Part shown: piece after piece, positions 9,901 to 18,505 of the stretch
Numbering within the stretch: the first letter of the stretch is position 1
Layout: every line of letters starts with the position of its first letter
Assembly (NCBI GenBank): GCA_017307505.1
Contig: JAFKEE010000044.1
Span: forward strand, 47,081-111,080
Reading direction: 5' to 3'
Source: Acidobacteriota bacterium
GTDB taxonomy: Bacteria; Acidobacteriota; Terriglobia; Bryobacterales; Bryobacteraceae
Length of the DNA: 64,000 nt
Notes under the pieces: model-generated
What the model saw: only the letters and a program-made list of their open reading frames with translations
Database searches by the model: none
What the model was told of the DNA's origin: nothing
Position numbers and translations under genes: made by a program

Positions 9901-10059
9901 GTTATCCACCAGAATCACAATGCGCGGGAAATCGGTCTGAGGAAAGATCGCGATGGGGAGCCGAAAAGCAAAAAACACACCCGCCACGGCGAAGCTCACC
10001 ACAATCAGCAGCATCGCGCGGCCGTGCGCTTCCACAAAGCGGGCCAGCGCTCTGGTCAT
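6988..10059 (-). CDS. RND efflux transporter inner-membrane permease
   Basis: This 1023-residue protein has the full RND layout: an N-terminal helix, a large periplasmic loop (about 35-330), six helices, a second periplasmic loop (about 540-830) and six more helices. Helix 4 reads GVVIDDAIVMVENI, with the adjacent acidic pair used for proton relay in HAE-type drug pumps, rather than the CzcA heavy-metal pattern. LPPDIQVNTFYDQSLLVRDS and GLALSVAVLVGFLKSWRTTL are also characteristic. It is the last gene of a three-gene operon, overlapping the membrane-fusion gene by 4 bp (ATGA). Together with the fusion protein and the TolC-like channel it should form a tripartite exporter across both membranes. 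No substrate can be inferred. Confidence 0.93.
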   Translation of the reverse strand: MTRALARFVEAHGRAMLLIVVSFAVAGVFFAFRLPIAIFPQTDFPRIVILVDNGIAPVDVQMLTVTRPIEEAVRIVPGISTIRSTTARGSTEISVFFGWDVDILNALHLVQGRIAQITPSLPPGCRFYINRLTFSVFPMLGYSITSPSRSQAELWDLAYYNLAPRLYNLPGVAEARIVGGRPPEYHILVDPQKLNSYNMPLTKVTDAIRASNIITAAGMLQENYHLYLTTVTGLLRSKEQIEDTVVDIVRGTPVTVKNIANVVLSERPVYNIVTADGRPAVLINVLQQPDGNAVEIADSVKREFASIRKTLPPDIQVNTFYDQSLLVRDSISGVVESILIGLALSVAVLVGFLKSWRTTLVASIVIPIAVLIAIVCMRLFHMSFNLMTLGGLAACIGVVIDDAIVMVENIIVHLSMGLAPAAAARSAIEELTPALIGSTLTPIMVFLPLVFLGGITAVFFRALAMTMVTALLASLFIAIFFTPVLATWLFKQREDEAVADQEQAEQVGEGRWLRWLTVRYEASLHWALEHGGIVMLAAVAVLAGTVGLYYQLGSGFLPEMDEGAFVLDYITPPGTSLQESDRMLLHIEKFLRETPEIESYSRRTGARLALAIAEPNTGDFLIRLKKDRKRSLEEVTSELRRKITTAEPVIEVEFPHILEDLVGDLAWSPQPIEIKIHHDDDKVYKDIAKRVEEWLPKVKGVVDIVNRTVPIGPAVNFRVDLEKAQRAGFKVQDVADLEEAILDGTLASNMIRGDRLIGIRVRYPLKDRSSTEKLESLLLTSPTGQTVPLASIAHIETEEATYEILRENLRNLSAVTARLEGRDLGSAMDEIQRRLPKEIALPAGTDIEYGGLYKIQQESFLGLTQVLMASILLIFIILVFEFRSFSHPIAILAATILCGFGAMLALFMTKTTLNISSFMGAIMVVGIVHKNGILMLDAEQEFTARGFALKDAIFHAGRRRLRPILMTALATIFGMLPLALGVGSGAQMLQPLAIAVIGGVTVSMVLSLLVTPVLFYQLRGRGL

Positions 10060-11321
10060 GGCTTTCCGGCCTTCGGCGCCGCGATCTCGACAGCCGTGTC
10101 TTCGGCGAGACCATACCCGCTATCGACGATCACCGTCTCCCCGCCCTTCAGGCCGGAAAGGATCGGCACCTTCCCCTCAATCGTCGGCCCAGCCTCCACC
10201 TCACGCCGTTTGGCCTTCTTTTGCTCCACCACCAGGACTGTACCCTTCCGCGTGCCCTCCTCGAACTGTACAGCCTTCAGGGGCACCCACAGCACCTGCT
10301 TCAGTTGGCCTGTCACAATCGTCAGCTCGCCGAACTCGCCTGCCTTCAACGCGCGCTTGCCGTTCGCAATCTCGCACCACGACTCCACCGTGCGCCGCGC
10401 CGGGTCTACCGCCTGGTTCACTACCGTGATCCGGCCCTCCAAGTGCTCGTCAGGCCGGTCAGAGGCCGTGAACACACACCGCTGCCCCACCTTCAGACTG
10501 GCGGCGCTGGCGGCCGGAACCTGGGCCCGGGCCACTGCCGTCGACAGGTCGGCCACCGTGAACATCGGCGTGTCGGGCTTGGCCATATCACCCGGAAATA
10601 CAAACTGCTCCACTACCGTGCCCGCGAACGGAGACCGGATCTCGGCAAACTGCAGTTGTGTCCCCAGCAGGTTCAGATGCGATTTCGCCTGCTCCAGCCG
10701 GCTTTGGGCAATGGTGATATCGCGCTGCTTCGACTGTCCCTCCAACAAGGCCAGAGAACGTTGGGCCACCTCGTACGCAGTCTTCGCCTGGGCAAGATCT
10801 GTCTCGGCCATCACCAGATCCCGTTGGGGAATGGCGCCCTGGTCATACAGCATCTTCCTGCGTTCGTAGAACTTTTGGGCCTGATTCAACGCCGCCTGGG
10901 CCGTCGCCACCTGCCCGCGCCCACGCTCGATATCCGCCGGCAGCGTCGACGCGGTGGTCTTCTCCAGCGTCGCCTGGGCATCCGCCACGGCCGCCGCAGC
11001 CTCATCCCTCTGCGCCTTCAGATCCCGGTCGTCCAGCCGCGCCAGCACCTGCCCGGCCGCCACAGTATCGCCCTTGTGCACCCGCAGTTCGCGAATCGGA
11101 GCTGTCAGCCGCGCGGCCAGATTCGCCTGTTCCCGCGCGAACACCGACGCCGGAGCCTGCTCACTCACCTCGAGATCACCTCGCTCCACCCGCACCACAC
11201 CCACCTGCACCAGAGGCTTGGCCGTCTCTTCCTCTTCGCGCTTCGAGCACCCCACCCCGCTGGCCGCGAGCGCGAGAAACAGCACGGCGGCCCGTCTTCG
11301 TCCATCATTCCTGGGTCTCAT
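10056..11321 (-). CDS. RND efflux periplasmic adaptor (membrane fusion protein)
   Basis: This 421-residue HlyD/AcrA-type adaptor starts with a basic segment, a hydrophobic stretch and a Cys (ASGVGCSKR) that suggests a lipoprotein signal, though the lipobox is not ideal. It has the split biotinyl-lipoyl domain (ARLTAPIRELRVHKGDTVAAGQVLARLDD, about 70-98, and FAEIRSPFAGTVVEQFVFPGD, about 225-245). Between these lies a long Ala/Gln-rich coiled-coil hairpin (about 100-215). Beta-barrel and membrane-proximal domains follow. It overlaps both neighbours by 4 bp (TolC-like gene upstream, permease downstream), so the three genes are almost certainly co-translated. Confidence 0.92.
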   Translation of the reverse strand: MRPRNDGRRRAAVLFLALAASGVGCSKREEEETAKPLVQVGVVRVERGDLEVSEQAPASVFAREQANLAARLTAPIRELRVHKGDTVAAGQVLARLDDRDLKAQRDEAAAAVADAQATLEKTTASTLPADIERGRGQVATAQAALNQAQKFYERRKMLYDQGAIPQRDLVMAETDLAQAKTAYEVAQRSLALLEGQSKQRDITIAQSRLEQAKSHLNLLGTQLQFAEIRSPFAGTVVEQFVFPGDMAKPDTPMFTVADLSTAVARAQVPAASAASLKVGQRCVFTASDRPDEHLEGRITVVNQAVDPARRTVESWCEIANGKRALKAGEFGELTIVTGQLKQVLWVPLKAVQFEEGTRKGTVLVVEQKKAKRREVEAGPTIEGKVPILSGLKGGETVIVDSGYGLAEDTAVEIAAPKAGKP

Positions 11322-12616
11322 CGCCCGGCCGCGACCTCCAGTTCCAAACGCGCCGTCAAATACGCCGCGATCGCCGAATAATAGTTGGTCCGGGCCTGCG
11401 CCAGCTGGTTCTGTGCGGTCACCACATCCAGCGCGGCACCTTCCCCGCCTTCATAGCGAACCCGGCTCAGCTTCAGATCCTCTTCCGACAGCGTGACCTG
11501 ATTGCGGGTCATATCAACCTGTCCGAACAGCTGCTTCACTCTCAGCAGAGCCGACTCATACTCGGCCGAGAACACCCTCTGCGCCTGGCTCCGGGTGTCC
11601 CGCACCTGCGCCGCCCGCGCCTGAAACTGCCGCGCCAGGCTCAACGACCGGAACCAGTCGAACACCGGAATCGTCAACGACCCGCCCGCCAGATACCCGC
11701 GGTCCTGCCAGGTTGGACTCACCGAATCCACGCCAAACTGAAACAGACCGCTCAGCTTGGGGTACAAATTCGACTTCGCGATCCGCGACTCCGCCTGGAA
11801 CCCGTGCAACTGCGCGTCGTAAAGCTTGAACTCCGGTCGCCGCATATAAGCCGCATCCGCGGGCCCTCCGTTCTCCGGCGCAGGCAGGGGATCGTCCAGG
11901 ACATCCGCCAGAGGAAGCGGCGCCGTCACATCCTGCGTCCAGAACGACGCCAGTTCCTGGTTGGCTAACCGGGCCGCGAGCTGCGCCGTATCCGCCGCCT
12001 GCCGCAGGAACGCCGTCTGCGCGGACGCCTTCACTACGTCGGCTCGGGCGGCCTCCCCGCCCTTCCAGAGCAGATTCACTCGCTGCTCGAAGCTTTCGCT
12101 CTCGGCCAGCGACGTCTTCAGAGCTGTCTCGATGTGGCGCGCCAGCAGGGTCCGGTAGAAAGCGTCGGAAACTGCCTTCCGCAGATCGCGCTCCGCCACG
12201 GCCACGGAGGCTGAGGCCGCGTCCTGGGTCGCTCGCGCCCGGGCGAGATCGGCCCGCAGCCGCCCCGAGGTATCAATCTCCTGGATGACATTGACCAGCG
12301 CCGTGAACTCCCGCACGCCGTTGAGGGCCACGAAGCTCATCGTCGAACGGTCCAGCCGGCTCGGGCTGTTGTACATGTAGCTCGACGTGATCTCGGATTG
12401 GGGCAGTAGGCCCGCCCGTGCCTGCCGCACTTCCAGCGCGGCGATGTCGCGCTCTTTCCGCGCCACGCTGGCCGGCGAAGGCACCGCCAGTGCTCTATGG
12501 ATGCAATCGGCCAGCGTCAGCGGAGCCGTCGGGGCTACCGGCGGCTGTGCCTGCATCATCAGGCAGCAGAGCGGGAGGACTGCAAGCCCCGCCGGGAATT
12601 GGAGTTCGGCGCGCAC
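11318..12616 (-). CDS. TolC-family outer membrane efflux channel
   Basis: This 432-residue protein begins with a signal peptide (hydrophobic to about residue 22) and then shows the duplicated helical outer membrane efflux pattern: LTLADCIHRAL near the start, followed by long Ala/Arg/Gln-rich helices. The second half has VRYEGGEGAALDVVTAQNQL, a hallmark of the second OEP repeat. It would trimerise to form the outer membrane duct of the exporter. It is the first gene of the operon and overlaps the adaptor gene by 4 bp. Confidence 0.92.
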   Translation of the reverse strand: MRAELQFPAGLAVLPLCCLMMQAQPPVAPTAPLTLADCIHRALAVPSPASVARKERDIAALEVRQARAGLLPQSEITSSYMYNSPSRLDRSTMSFVALNGVREFTALVNVIQEIDTSGRLRADLARARATQDAASASVAVAERDLRKAVSDAFYRTLLARHIETALKTSLAESESFEQRVNLLWKGGEAARADVVKASAQTAFLRQAADTAQLAARLANQELASFWTQDVTAPLPLADVLDDPLPAPENGGPADAAYMRRPEFKLYDAQLHGFQAESRIAKSNLYPKLSGLFQFGVDSVSPTWQDRGYLAGGSLTIPVFDWFRSLSLARQFQARAAQVRDTRSQAQRVFSAEYESALLRVKQLFGQVDMTRNQVTLSEEDLKLSRVRYEGGEGAALDVVTAQNQLAQARTNYYSAIAAYLTARLELEVAAGR

Positions 12617-12692
12617 CTTGATCCAATAAAAACTTCACCATATCCAGCAGGGCGATGGCGCGGCACATCGCAGGATCAGGCCGAAAGACGGG

Positions 12693-14531
12693 TCAATTGG
12701 TGGTCAGCGGGGGCGGCGGCACAATGGGAGGCTTCGGCAGGTCGTCGGTCACCGGCTCGAGTTCCAGCTCCTCGAACAGAACCGGCGGTGCCACAATGGA
12801 GGCCCCCACCACGAAGTTGCCCGCCCCCATCAACGCCATGGGCGCCCCATTCTCCAGCCAGTCGAACTGATACTCCTCGTTGCCCGCGGCGACGATATCG
12901 CGAAACGCGCGCGTGCCGAGAGATCGGAACCTCATCCCGCGCACAAGTTCCTCACGCCCGTCCGGGAAGACTTTGAAAACCATCACAGGCGAAGAGACCG
13001 GACGCCCGCCGGCGCCGGAACGGCTCGCCCGCATGATCGTCCGTCTCAACTCATCCGCGGATCCGGCGGACGGGAAGTCCATCTTCCGCACCAGCATCCC
13101 GTACGGTTTGCCCTGCGTCTTGATCATCTCCAGCAGGCGCGCTTTCAACTCGCTTTCGCTCTCGGTCTTCGACGCCCGCACAAACAGGTTGGAGGTCCTC
13201 GCCAGCTTGGCCCCAAAGCTGCCCGGCAGCCGGGCGTGACCGTTGCTCCTGGTCAAGCCGCGAATCGGCGTCCGCGTCGTCAGCAGCGTTTTCAGGACAC
13301 CCTTCTCCACCAGGGTCACCGGTTCCGGAGCCACCCCTTCCAGGTCCGACACATACTGCCCCGCCAGCGGCCGCTTTTTGTACTCTTTCAGCGTGGCGTC
13401 ATCCACCATGTCCATCCATTCCGGAAGGACTCGCGAACCCAGCCGGCTCTCCAGTTCCGTGGCCGCCATGGGATACGACCGGCCCGGCTCCGTCACCGGC
13501 CTGCGCTGCGGGCAAAGCTGGTAGCTGAAAACCTCTGCAAACACCTGTGCCGCAGCCTGGCCCGAAAACAAGACAGGGCCCGTGTACGACTCACCTACGG
13601 GAGCGGCCGCAATCGAGCTCAGGTTCTTGGCCACGTCCTCGACCCTGGTTCGCAACTCCGCCTCGGGCGGCAGGGCGTTGGCGTCCAGGGCAGTGACATA
13701 CGCGCCATCGTAGATCGCCATTCCGTCCGGACACTGCTGCGAAGCCCGTACCCGCAAGTAGGCCACCCGGTCATTCACACGGATCGCCGTGGTCTCCGTG
13801 GTGGCGATATAGGTGTTTCCCTGCGAAGTCTCAAAATCGACGCTGGACGAAGTGATCCCCGGATACTTCAGGAAGATCGACGACAACGTCTTCACCCGGT
13901 TGCCCCAGGTTTCTTCGTCTACTTTGGTGCGCTTCGGCTCCTCAAAGAGCGCACGCCGCGGCGCGGGCCAGAAATCGTCCAGCGGATCGGCAACGGTCAC
14001 CCCGCGCAACGCCGCCTGCTTCCGCCCAATCGCCTCGGACGCCGTCTTATACATGCGGTCGAGCGCCAGCCAGATCTGCGTGCGCAACGCGATGGGATCG
14101 TTGTCCAACGGCAGCGAGCTGTCGTCATAGCGTGTGCCGGAATAATAGTCCGTAAAGATGGAGTTCGAGTTGTCCATCTTCGGAGAACCTACCCGCACCT
14201 GCACCCGCATCGGACGCATCTTCGACCGGTTTGGCGCAAACAGCGCCCCCAGCGTCGCGGAAACGACAAAGGATTCCGCGTCGTCGAGCCCGATATCCGC
14301 GTAGTAAACGGCCTCGCCCATGGTCCGCAGGGCCTTGGCCCGGAGCAGTTCCTGGAACATCGCCTTCAGAATCGGATCGGCCGCCATCGCCGCGTTCACT
14401 TTCGCTTCGTGCGCGGGCCAAGTCGGGTCCTTTTCTGCCGGCGCCGGCTTGTCCTGGGCCAGCGCCCCAGGCGTCAGCAACCGTGTGGCTGCCGCGAATC
14501 CTGTCCAGAGCCAACCTCTCCGGCTAATCAT
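12693..14531 (-). CDS. TldD/PmbA-family protein lacking the HExxxH site (inactive partner)
   Basis: This 612-residue protein starts with a Tat-like signal (ISRRGWLWTGFAAA). Its C-terminal half aligns by eye with the TldD homologue encoded just upstream: LFSGQAAAQVF, LPEWMDMVDD, PVTLVEKGVLKTLLTTRTPI, SNGHARLPGSFGAK and KPYGMLVRKMDF all have counterparts. At the catalytic site, where the neighbour has HEIFGH, it reads AEVFSY (about residues 332-337), so both zinc-binding histidines are gone. In E. coli TldD works with TldE, which also lacks the motif, and this gene likely supplies the non-catalytic subunit. It starts 4 bp inside the upstream gene (overlap 14528-14531), supporting a heteromeric complex. 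Export of both is unlike the cytosolic E. coli pair. Confidence 0.82.
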   Translation of the reverse strand: MISRRGWLWTGFAAATRLLTPGALAQDKPAPAEKDPTWPAHEAKVNAAMAADPILKAMFQELLRAKALRTMGEAVYYADIGLDDAESFVVSATLGALFAPNRSKMRPMRVQVRVGSPKMDNSNSIFTDYYSGTRYDDSSLPLDNDPIALRTQIWLALDRMYKTASEAIGRKQAALRGVTVADPLDDFWPAPRRALFEEPKRTKVDEETWGNRVKTLSSIFLKYPGITSSSVDFETSQGNTYIATTETTAIRVNDRVAYLRVRASQQCPDGMAIYDGAYVTALDANALPPEAELRTRVEDVAKNLSSIAAAPVGESYTGPVLFSGQAAAQVFAEVFSYQLCPQRRPVTEPGRSYPMAATELESRLGSRVLPEWMDMVDDATLKEYKKRPLAGQYVSDLEGVAPEPVTLVEKGVLKTLLTTRTPIRGLTRSNGHARLPGSFGAKLARTSNLFVRASKTESESELKARLLEMIKTQGKPYGMLVRKMDFPSAGSADELRRTIMRASRSGAGGRPVSSPVMVFKVFPDGREELVRGMRFRSLGTRAFRDIVAAGNEEYQFDWLENGAPMALMGAGNFVVGASIVAPPVLFEELELEPVTDDLPKPPIVPPPPLTTN

Positions 14532-16291
14532 TGAATCACCTCCGTCGGCACCTGGCTCAGGTCGGTTCTGGGCCTGGGTAGCAACGGCGGCATGTCTTTC
14601 CCGCCGGGCTTGCGTTGAATCTCAATCTCGGAAACAAGCAGGGCCGGCGAAACGGCCGACACCGGCACACTGCCGGACTCGGCGCCACAGTAGCCGTTGA
14701 AGACTTCCCGCCGGTTTGAGGTCGCGAGGATCTTGGCAAAACTGGCCAGAGGCGTACCTACGATGTCGGCGCCGCGGACCATCTCATCCGGGCGGCCATC
14801 GGCGTAGACGCGATAGACCACCAGCGGAATCACCGTGAAAGCCTGCAGGCCGGCGCGCCGGGTCGTCGTGTACCCGCCCGTCACTTGCTCGAAATACAAA
14901 CCGTACGGCTTCTTCTGCTTCTCCAACTCGGCAATGAGCATCTTCCTCAACTCGGCGTCGGAAACCTGGTTGGTGGACTCAACAAACAGATTCGACTGCC
15001 TCGATACCACTTCCAACCCCGGTTGCCGCCGTCCGTGCCCGTTAGATTTGAGAAACCCCGGAATCGGAGTGCGCGACATCAGAAAGGTCTTCAGAATCCC
15101 CTTATCCACCAACTGCACCGGTTGCGCCGCAACACCCTCATCGTCAAATGCATACCAGCCATTCAGATCGGTCTTGTCCACGGCGTTCTGGGTCGCGTCG
15201 AATCGGACCGAGAGGAACTCCGGCAGCACCGGCTTCCCCACGGAACTGGAGAACGTTTGCCCTTCCGTCTCGTCGCGCTGCCTGTGGCCTTCCACACGGT
15301 GACCGAAGATCTCGTGGAAGAAAACGCCGGCGGCGCGGCCCGACAGGATGGCCGGCCCCACATACGGATCGGCCGGAGCCGCCTTCAGCAGTTTGTTCAG
15401 ATCCTCCGCCATCTTGCGCACCGAAGCCAGCAGGACCTCGTCTTTCGGCAGATGGGCGGGTTCGTCCGCTTCAAAACTGTCGGTAGTCACCAGGTCGGTG
15501 CCGTCGTACGACTTCGCTCGGGCCGTGATGAAAATCCGGTAGAAGTTCCGCCCATGCTGAATCCGGCCGCCCTCAGTGGAAACGAAGGTCCGTACCTCCC
15601 GCCGGAAGGCGAGATTCACCTCGGACCGCAGCACGCCGCCATACTGGGCGAACTCAGCGGAGATCTTCTTCATCCGCGGGGTCCATTCCTCCACCGAGAA
15701 CTTGTAGCGGGGCACCGGCTGCACAGCCGTCACCGCCTTCTCCTGGGAGAAATCGGGCGCCGACTTTTCCTGGCCCGACTTCACCTGCGACGAACTGCGC
15801 ACCCGCAAATACCGCTCCGCCGCCGCACGCCACGCCCGGTCCGTCTCCCGCCACGCCATGCGTGAAAGCGCATCAGGGTTGTCTTCCACCGGAATCGCCG
15901 CGGCTGCCGCAAAACGCGGCCGGTCGCCCTCCAGCAGATGATAGTTGTCCAGCTCCGCGGAGCCCACCCTGACGGAACAATCCATGAACCGGCGATGCGC
16001 TGAGCCCTTCGACTGCACGGCACCCAGCGAAGCGGTTAACCCGCTGGTCTCTTCATCCGTAACGCTATACGAAATGAAGTACGGAGCCGGATCCGCTTTT
16101 GCTTTCAAGGCCTGGAAATTCCGGTCCAATTCCTTCGCCAGCACATCCAGCAGCGCCGGTTCGGCCGGTGGCTTCCCTGCCGCGGGCTTGGTTGCCGGTG
16201 GCGCTGCGCCCACGAGGGCCAGGCAAAATGTCATGGCCGCCAGTTGGAAAATGAGCCCCTTGAAACGCACGACTGTCAGGATATCATGCAC
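14528..16291 (-). CDS. TldD-family metalloprotease, predicted exported
   Basis: This 587-residue protein carries the TldD zinc-protease motif HEIFGHRVEGH at about residues 326-336. Conserved family segments follow: DDEGVAAQPVQLVDKGILK, SRTPIPGFLKSNGHGRR and KPYGLYFEQVTGG. The N-terminus (GLIFQLAAMTFCLALVGAA) is a convincing signal peptide, so it probably acts in the periplasm. The start is uncertain: GTG 16291 is the longest, and GTG 16270 would put the signal peptide directly at the start. TldD family members degrade unfolded peptides or process peptide precursors such as microcin B17. No RiPP precursor is adjacent. It is co-translated with the motif-less paralogue downstream. Confidence 0.85.
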   Translation of the reverse strand: MHDILTVVRFKGLIFQLAAMTFCLALVGAAPPATKPAAGKPPAEPALLDVLAKELDRNFQALKAKADPAPYFISYSVTDEETSGLTASLGAVQSKGSAHRRFMDCSVRVGSAELDNYHLLEGDRPRFAAAAAIPVEDNPDALSRMAWRETDRAWRAAAERYLRVRSSSQVKSGQEKSAPDFSQEKAVTAVQPVPRYKFSVEEWTPRMKKISAEFAQYGGVLRSEVNLAFRREVRTFVSTEGGRIQHGRNFYRIFITARAKSYDGTDLVTTDSFEADEPAHLPKDEVLLASVRKMAEDLNKLLKAAPADPYVGPAILSGRAAGVFFHEIFGHRVEGHRQRDETEGQTFSSSVGKPVLPEFLSVRFDATQNAVDKTDLNGWYAFDDEGVAAQPVQLVDKGILKTFLMSRTPIPGFLKSNGHGRRQPGLEVVSRQSNLFVESTNQVSDAELRKMLIAELEKQKKPYGLYFEQVTGGYTTTRRAGLQAFTVIPLVVYRVYADGRPDEMVRGADIVGTPLASFAKILATSNRREVFNGYCGAESGSVPVSAVSPALLVSEIEIQRKPGGKDMPPLLPRPRTDLSQVPTEVIQ

Positions 16292-16373
16292 CCCTGAAAC
16301 GCCCTCTTGCGGCGCCGGAGGCCCTCAACCCACCATCGAGGGTAGAATCCGGCGGCGCGAGCACACAAGGCTC

Positions 16374-16410
16374 CGTTCGCCCCCATGCCCCCACGCCTCA
16401 GGAGCGAACG
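16374..16410. repeat. 7-bp inverted repeat next to the regulator stop codon
   Basis: CGTTCGC (16374-16380) and GCGAACG (16404-16410) form perfect arms around a 23-nt loop. They end immediately before the stop codon of the LuxR-type gene read on the minus strand. It could be a weak transcription-end hairpin or chance; there is no T-tract. Confidence 0.3.
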
Positions 16411-17082
16411 CTACGCCAGGGGTGGGTAGCCCGACATCGCGTGGATGGGCATCCCGCCCTTCATCCTCATTCCGCTCAGGGCCAACCCGTACCGCCCATG
16501 CACCCCCGTCTTCTCGAAGATGTGCTTCAGGTGGATCTTCACCGTCCCGGGCCGGATCCCCAACTCCAGGGCAATCTCCTTGTTCTTCATCCCCTGCTCC
16601 ACCAGCACCAGCACCTGCTGCTCCCGTAGCGTCAGGTCATTGCGGGTCGGCCGCTCAGCGCGCGCCGAGTCGCGGAAGACACAGTCCTCCATCCAGGTCG
16701 ACCCATCCGCCACGGCCCGGATGCACGTCAGGATCGTCGCCAGGTCCGCCGTCTTGCGCAGCAGGCCCCGCGCGCCGGCCTGCAGCAACCGCAGCGCTTC
16801 GGCCTCATTCATCGAGTTACCCCAGACAATCAGGCCTACATCCGGCATCGACTCGCGCATCTCCGCAACGGCCGAAATCACGGCTTGCTGGCCAAAACTC
16901 TTGTCCAGCAGCAGCGCATCCACCGGCTGTTGCCGGGCCAGTTGCAGACCGACCAGCAGATTCGGGACCGCCCACCGGCAGTTCAGGTCCTCGCTGCCGC
17001 CTAGCAGTGACCGGATCCCCTCCGCCGTCGCAGGCTGCGTCTCGCACATTCCAACACTACTTTTGTAGTTACCGTGATTCAT
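16411..17082 (-). CDS. NarL/FixJ-type response regulator with an altered receiver pocket
   Basis: With the start at ATG 17082 the protein is 223 residues. An upstream extension to 17280 is possible but would overlap the divergent ATPase gene and adds no domain. Residues 8-120 look like a receiver domain: the site strand reads ALLLDKSF with a candidate phospho-Asp, and the last strands read VGLIVWGNSMNEAEALRLLQ and GARGLLRKTADL. The acidic pair usually found after strand 1 is replaced by MCETQPATAEG, leaving one Glu. Residues 150-210 form a LuxR helix-turn-helix: LTLREQQVLVLVEQGMKNKEIA, then GTVKIHLKHIFEKTGV. It is divergent from the TadZ-like gene and is a candidate regulator of it. Confidence 0.85.
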   Translation of the reverse strand: MNHGNYKSSVGMCETQPATAEGIRSLLGGSEDLNCRWAVPNLLVGLQLARQQPVDALLLDKSFGQQAVISAVAEMRESMPDVGLIVWGNSMNEAEALRLLQAGARGLLRKTADLATILTCIRAVADGSTWMEDCVFRDSARAERPTRNDLTLREQQVLVLVEQGMKNKEIALELGIRPGTVKIHLKHIFEKTGVHGRYGLALSGMRMKGGMPIHAMSGYPPLA

Positions 17083-17267
17083 AGGAACAACTTGCGTACT
17101 GATCTCCGCTCCCGCTTCCACCTGGGGGCTTCCACCAACCCCACCGGCCGGAACGTCTGGAGCGGTCTTCTGGGAACTTAGTCCCGTGAGGCGGGCAACC
17201 CTCTCAAGTTTTCCGTTTCTCTTACCGATAGCTCCTTTGTAAGGTCTTAACCGCAGAAGGAATCCCG

Positions 17268-18470
17268 ATGTCCGCACCATCGACCAGTCATCATTTCGGC
17301 CAATGGAAAATCCTGGTCATTTGCCCCAGCCCAAAGCTGATCGGGGAGCTTGCGCCTCTCCTGGCGGAACACGTCCCGTTCTCTCCTGTGATTGAACTAA
17401 AGGACTATCCCACACGGGCTATCCTCGGCGATGCCCTGCAGGAACAAGGCATCAACCTGTGTTTCGTCGACGTCGAGACCAACCGGGAATGGGCACTGGC
17501 GCTGCTCAGCGACCTCTCCATGCTGGACGCCAAGCTGCCCATCGTGGCACTGCACGCCGGCAACGACTCCGAGTTCATCCTGCGCACCTTACGCCAGGGC
17601 GCCACCGAATTCCTCTTCCAGCCCCTCACCGCGGAACACTTCATTTCCGCCATGGAGCGCCTGACCGCTCAGCATCGCGGCAAGGGACAGGCCAGCGCCA
17701 AGGTCTACTGCGTCATGCCCGCCAAGGGCGCCTGCGGCGCGTCGACTATCGCCTGCAACCTGGCCCACTACTACCGCAAGCTCGGCCCGAAAAAGGTCCT
17801 GCTGGCCGATCTTGACCCGCTCACCGGCACCATCTCGTTCCAGATGAAGCTCAAGCAGAACTACAGCTTCATGGAAGCCCTCACCCGCGGTGGCCAGCTC
17901 GACGAAGATATCTGGAAAGGTATGGTTCAATCCGCCGGCGGTGTGGATGTCGCCCTCGCCCCAGACCAGCCCGTCCACGGCATCGACGAAAACTACAACG
18001 CCGCCGCCATCATCGACTTCGCCCGCTCCATCTACGAAGTCGTCATTCTTGACTGCAATGGCGCCTATGGACAGTGGAGCCTCACCCTGGCCCGGCTCTG
18101 CGATGAACTCCTGCTCGTTACCACAAACGAACTGCCGGCGCTTCAGGCAACGCAGCGCTCGCTCGCCTACCTCGATCGCAACCGCGTCGACCGCTCCAAG
18201 ATCCGCATCCTCGTCAACCGCTACCACAAGGACATCGGCCTCAGCCGCGATGTCATCGAAGCCGCACTCCACTGCGATGTCTACCACCTCATCCCCAGCG
18301 ACTATGAGGACGTACAGAAAGCCCTGGTGGAAGGCAAGCCCATCCCGCCCGGCGCTTCGGTCGGGCGCAGCCTGATGAGCCTCGCCGAGAAGCTCTCCGG
18401 CAAGGAAGCCACCAGCGTGGCTCCCAAGACATCGTCGCTTTCCAGCTTGTTCAGCTTCCTCCGCAAATAA
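17268..18470 (+). CDS. TadZ/CpaE-like pilus-localisation ATPase
   Basis: This 400-residue protein has an atypical receiver-like domain (about residues 13-132: WKILVICPSPKL, LCFVDVE, GATEFLFQPL). A ParA/MinD ATPase domain follows. The deviant Walker A is PAKGACGASTIACN (about 151-164), followed by VLLADLDP and VVILDCNG. This receiver plus MinD arrangement defines the TadZ/CpaE family, which positions Tad (Flp) pilus or secretion machinery at a cell pole. The canonical KGGxGKS is here KGACGAS, so the lysine usual in MinD is Ala-Ser-like. TadE/TadG-type genes occur 16 kb downstream, but the secretion ATPase (TadA) is not in the window. Confidence 0.83.
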   Translation: MSAPSTSHHFGQWKILVICPSPKLIGELAPLLAEHVPFSPVIELKDYPTRAILGDALQEQGINLCFVDVETNREWALALLSDLSMLDAKLPIVALHAGNDSEFILRTLRQGATEFLFQPLTAEHFISAMERLTAQHRGKGQASAKVYCVMPAKGACGASTIACNLAHYYRKLGPKKVLLADLDPLTGTISFQMKLKQNYSFMEALTRGGQLDEDIWKGMVQSAGGVDVALAPDQPVHGIDENYNAAAIIDFARSIYEVVILDCNGAYGQWSLTLARLCDELLLVTTNELPALQATQRSLAYLDRNRVDRSKIRILVNRYHKDIGLSRDVIEAALHCDVYHLIPSDYEDVQKALVEGKPIPPGASVGRSLMSLAEKLSGKEATSVAPKTSSLSSLFSFLRK

Positions 18471-18505
18471 CCCGCGGCGGCAGGTTCCGGTACAATCGTC
18501 GAAGC

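Noticed and set aside
17083..17267. Possible riboswitch upstream of the TadZ-like gene
   Set aside because: I compared it with the c-di-GMP-I core and found no match; only unremarkable short complementarities were seen.
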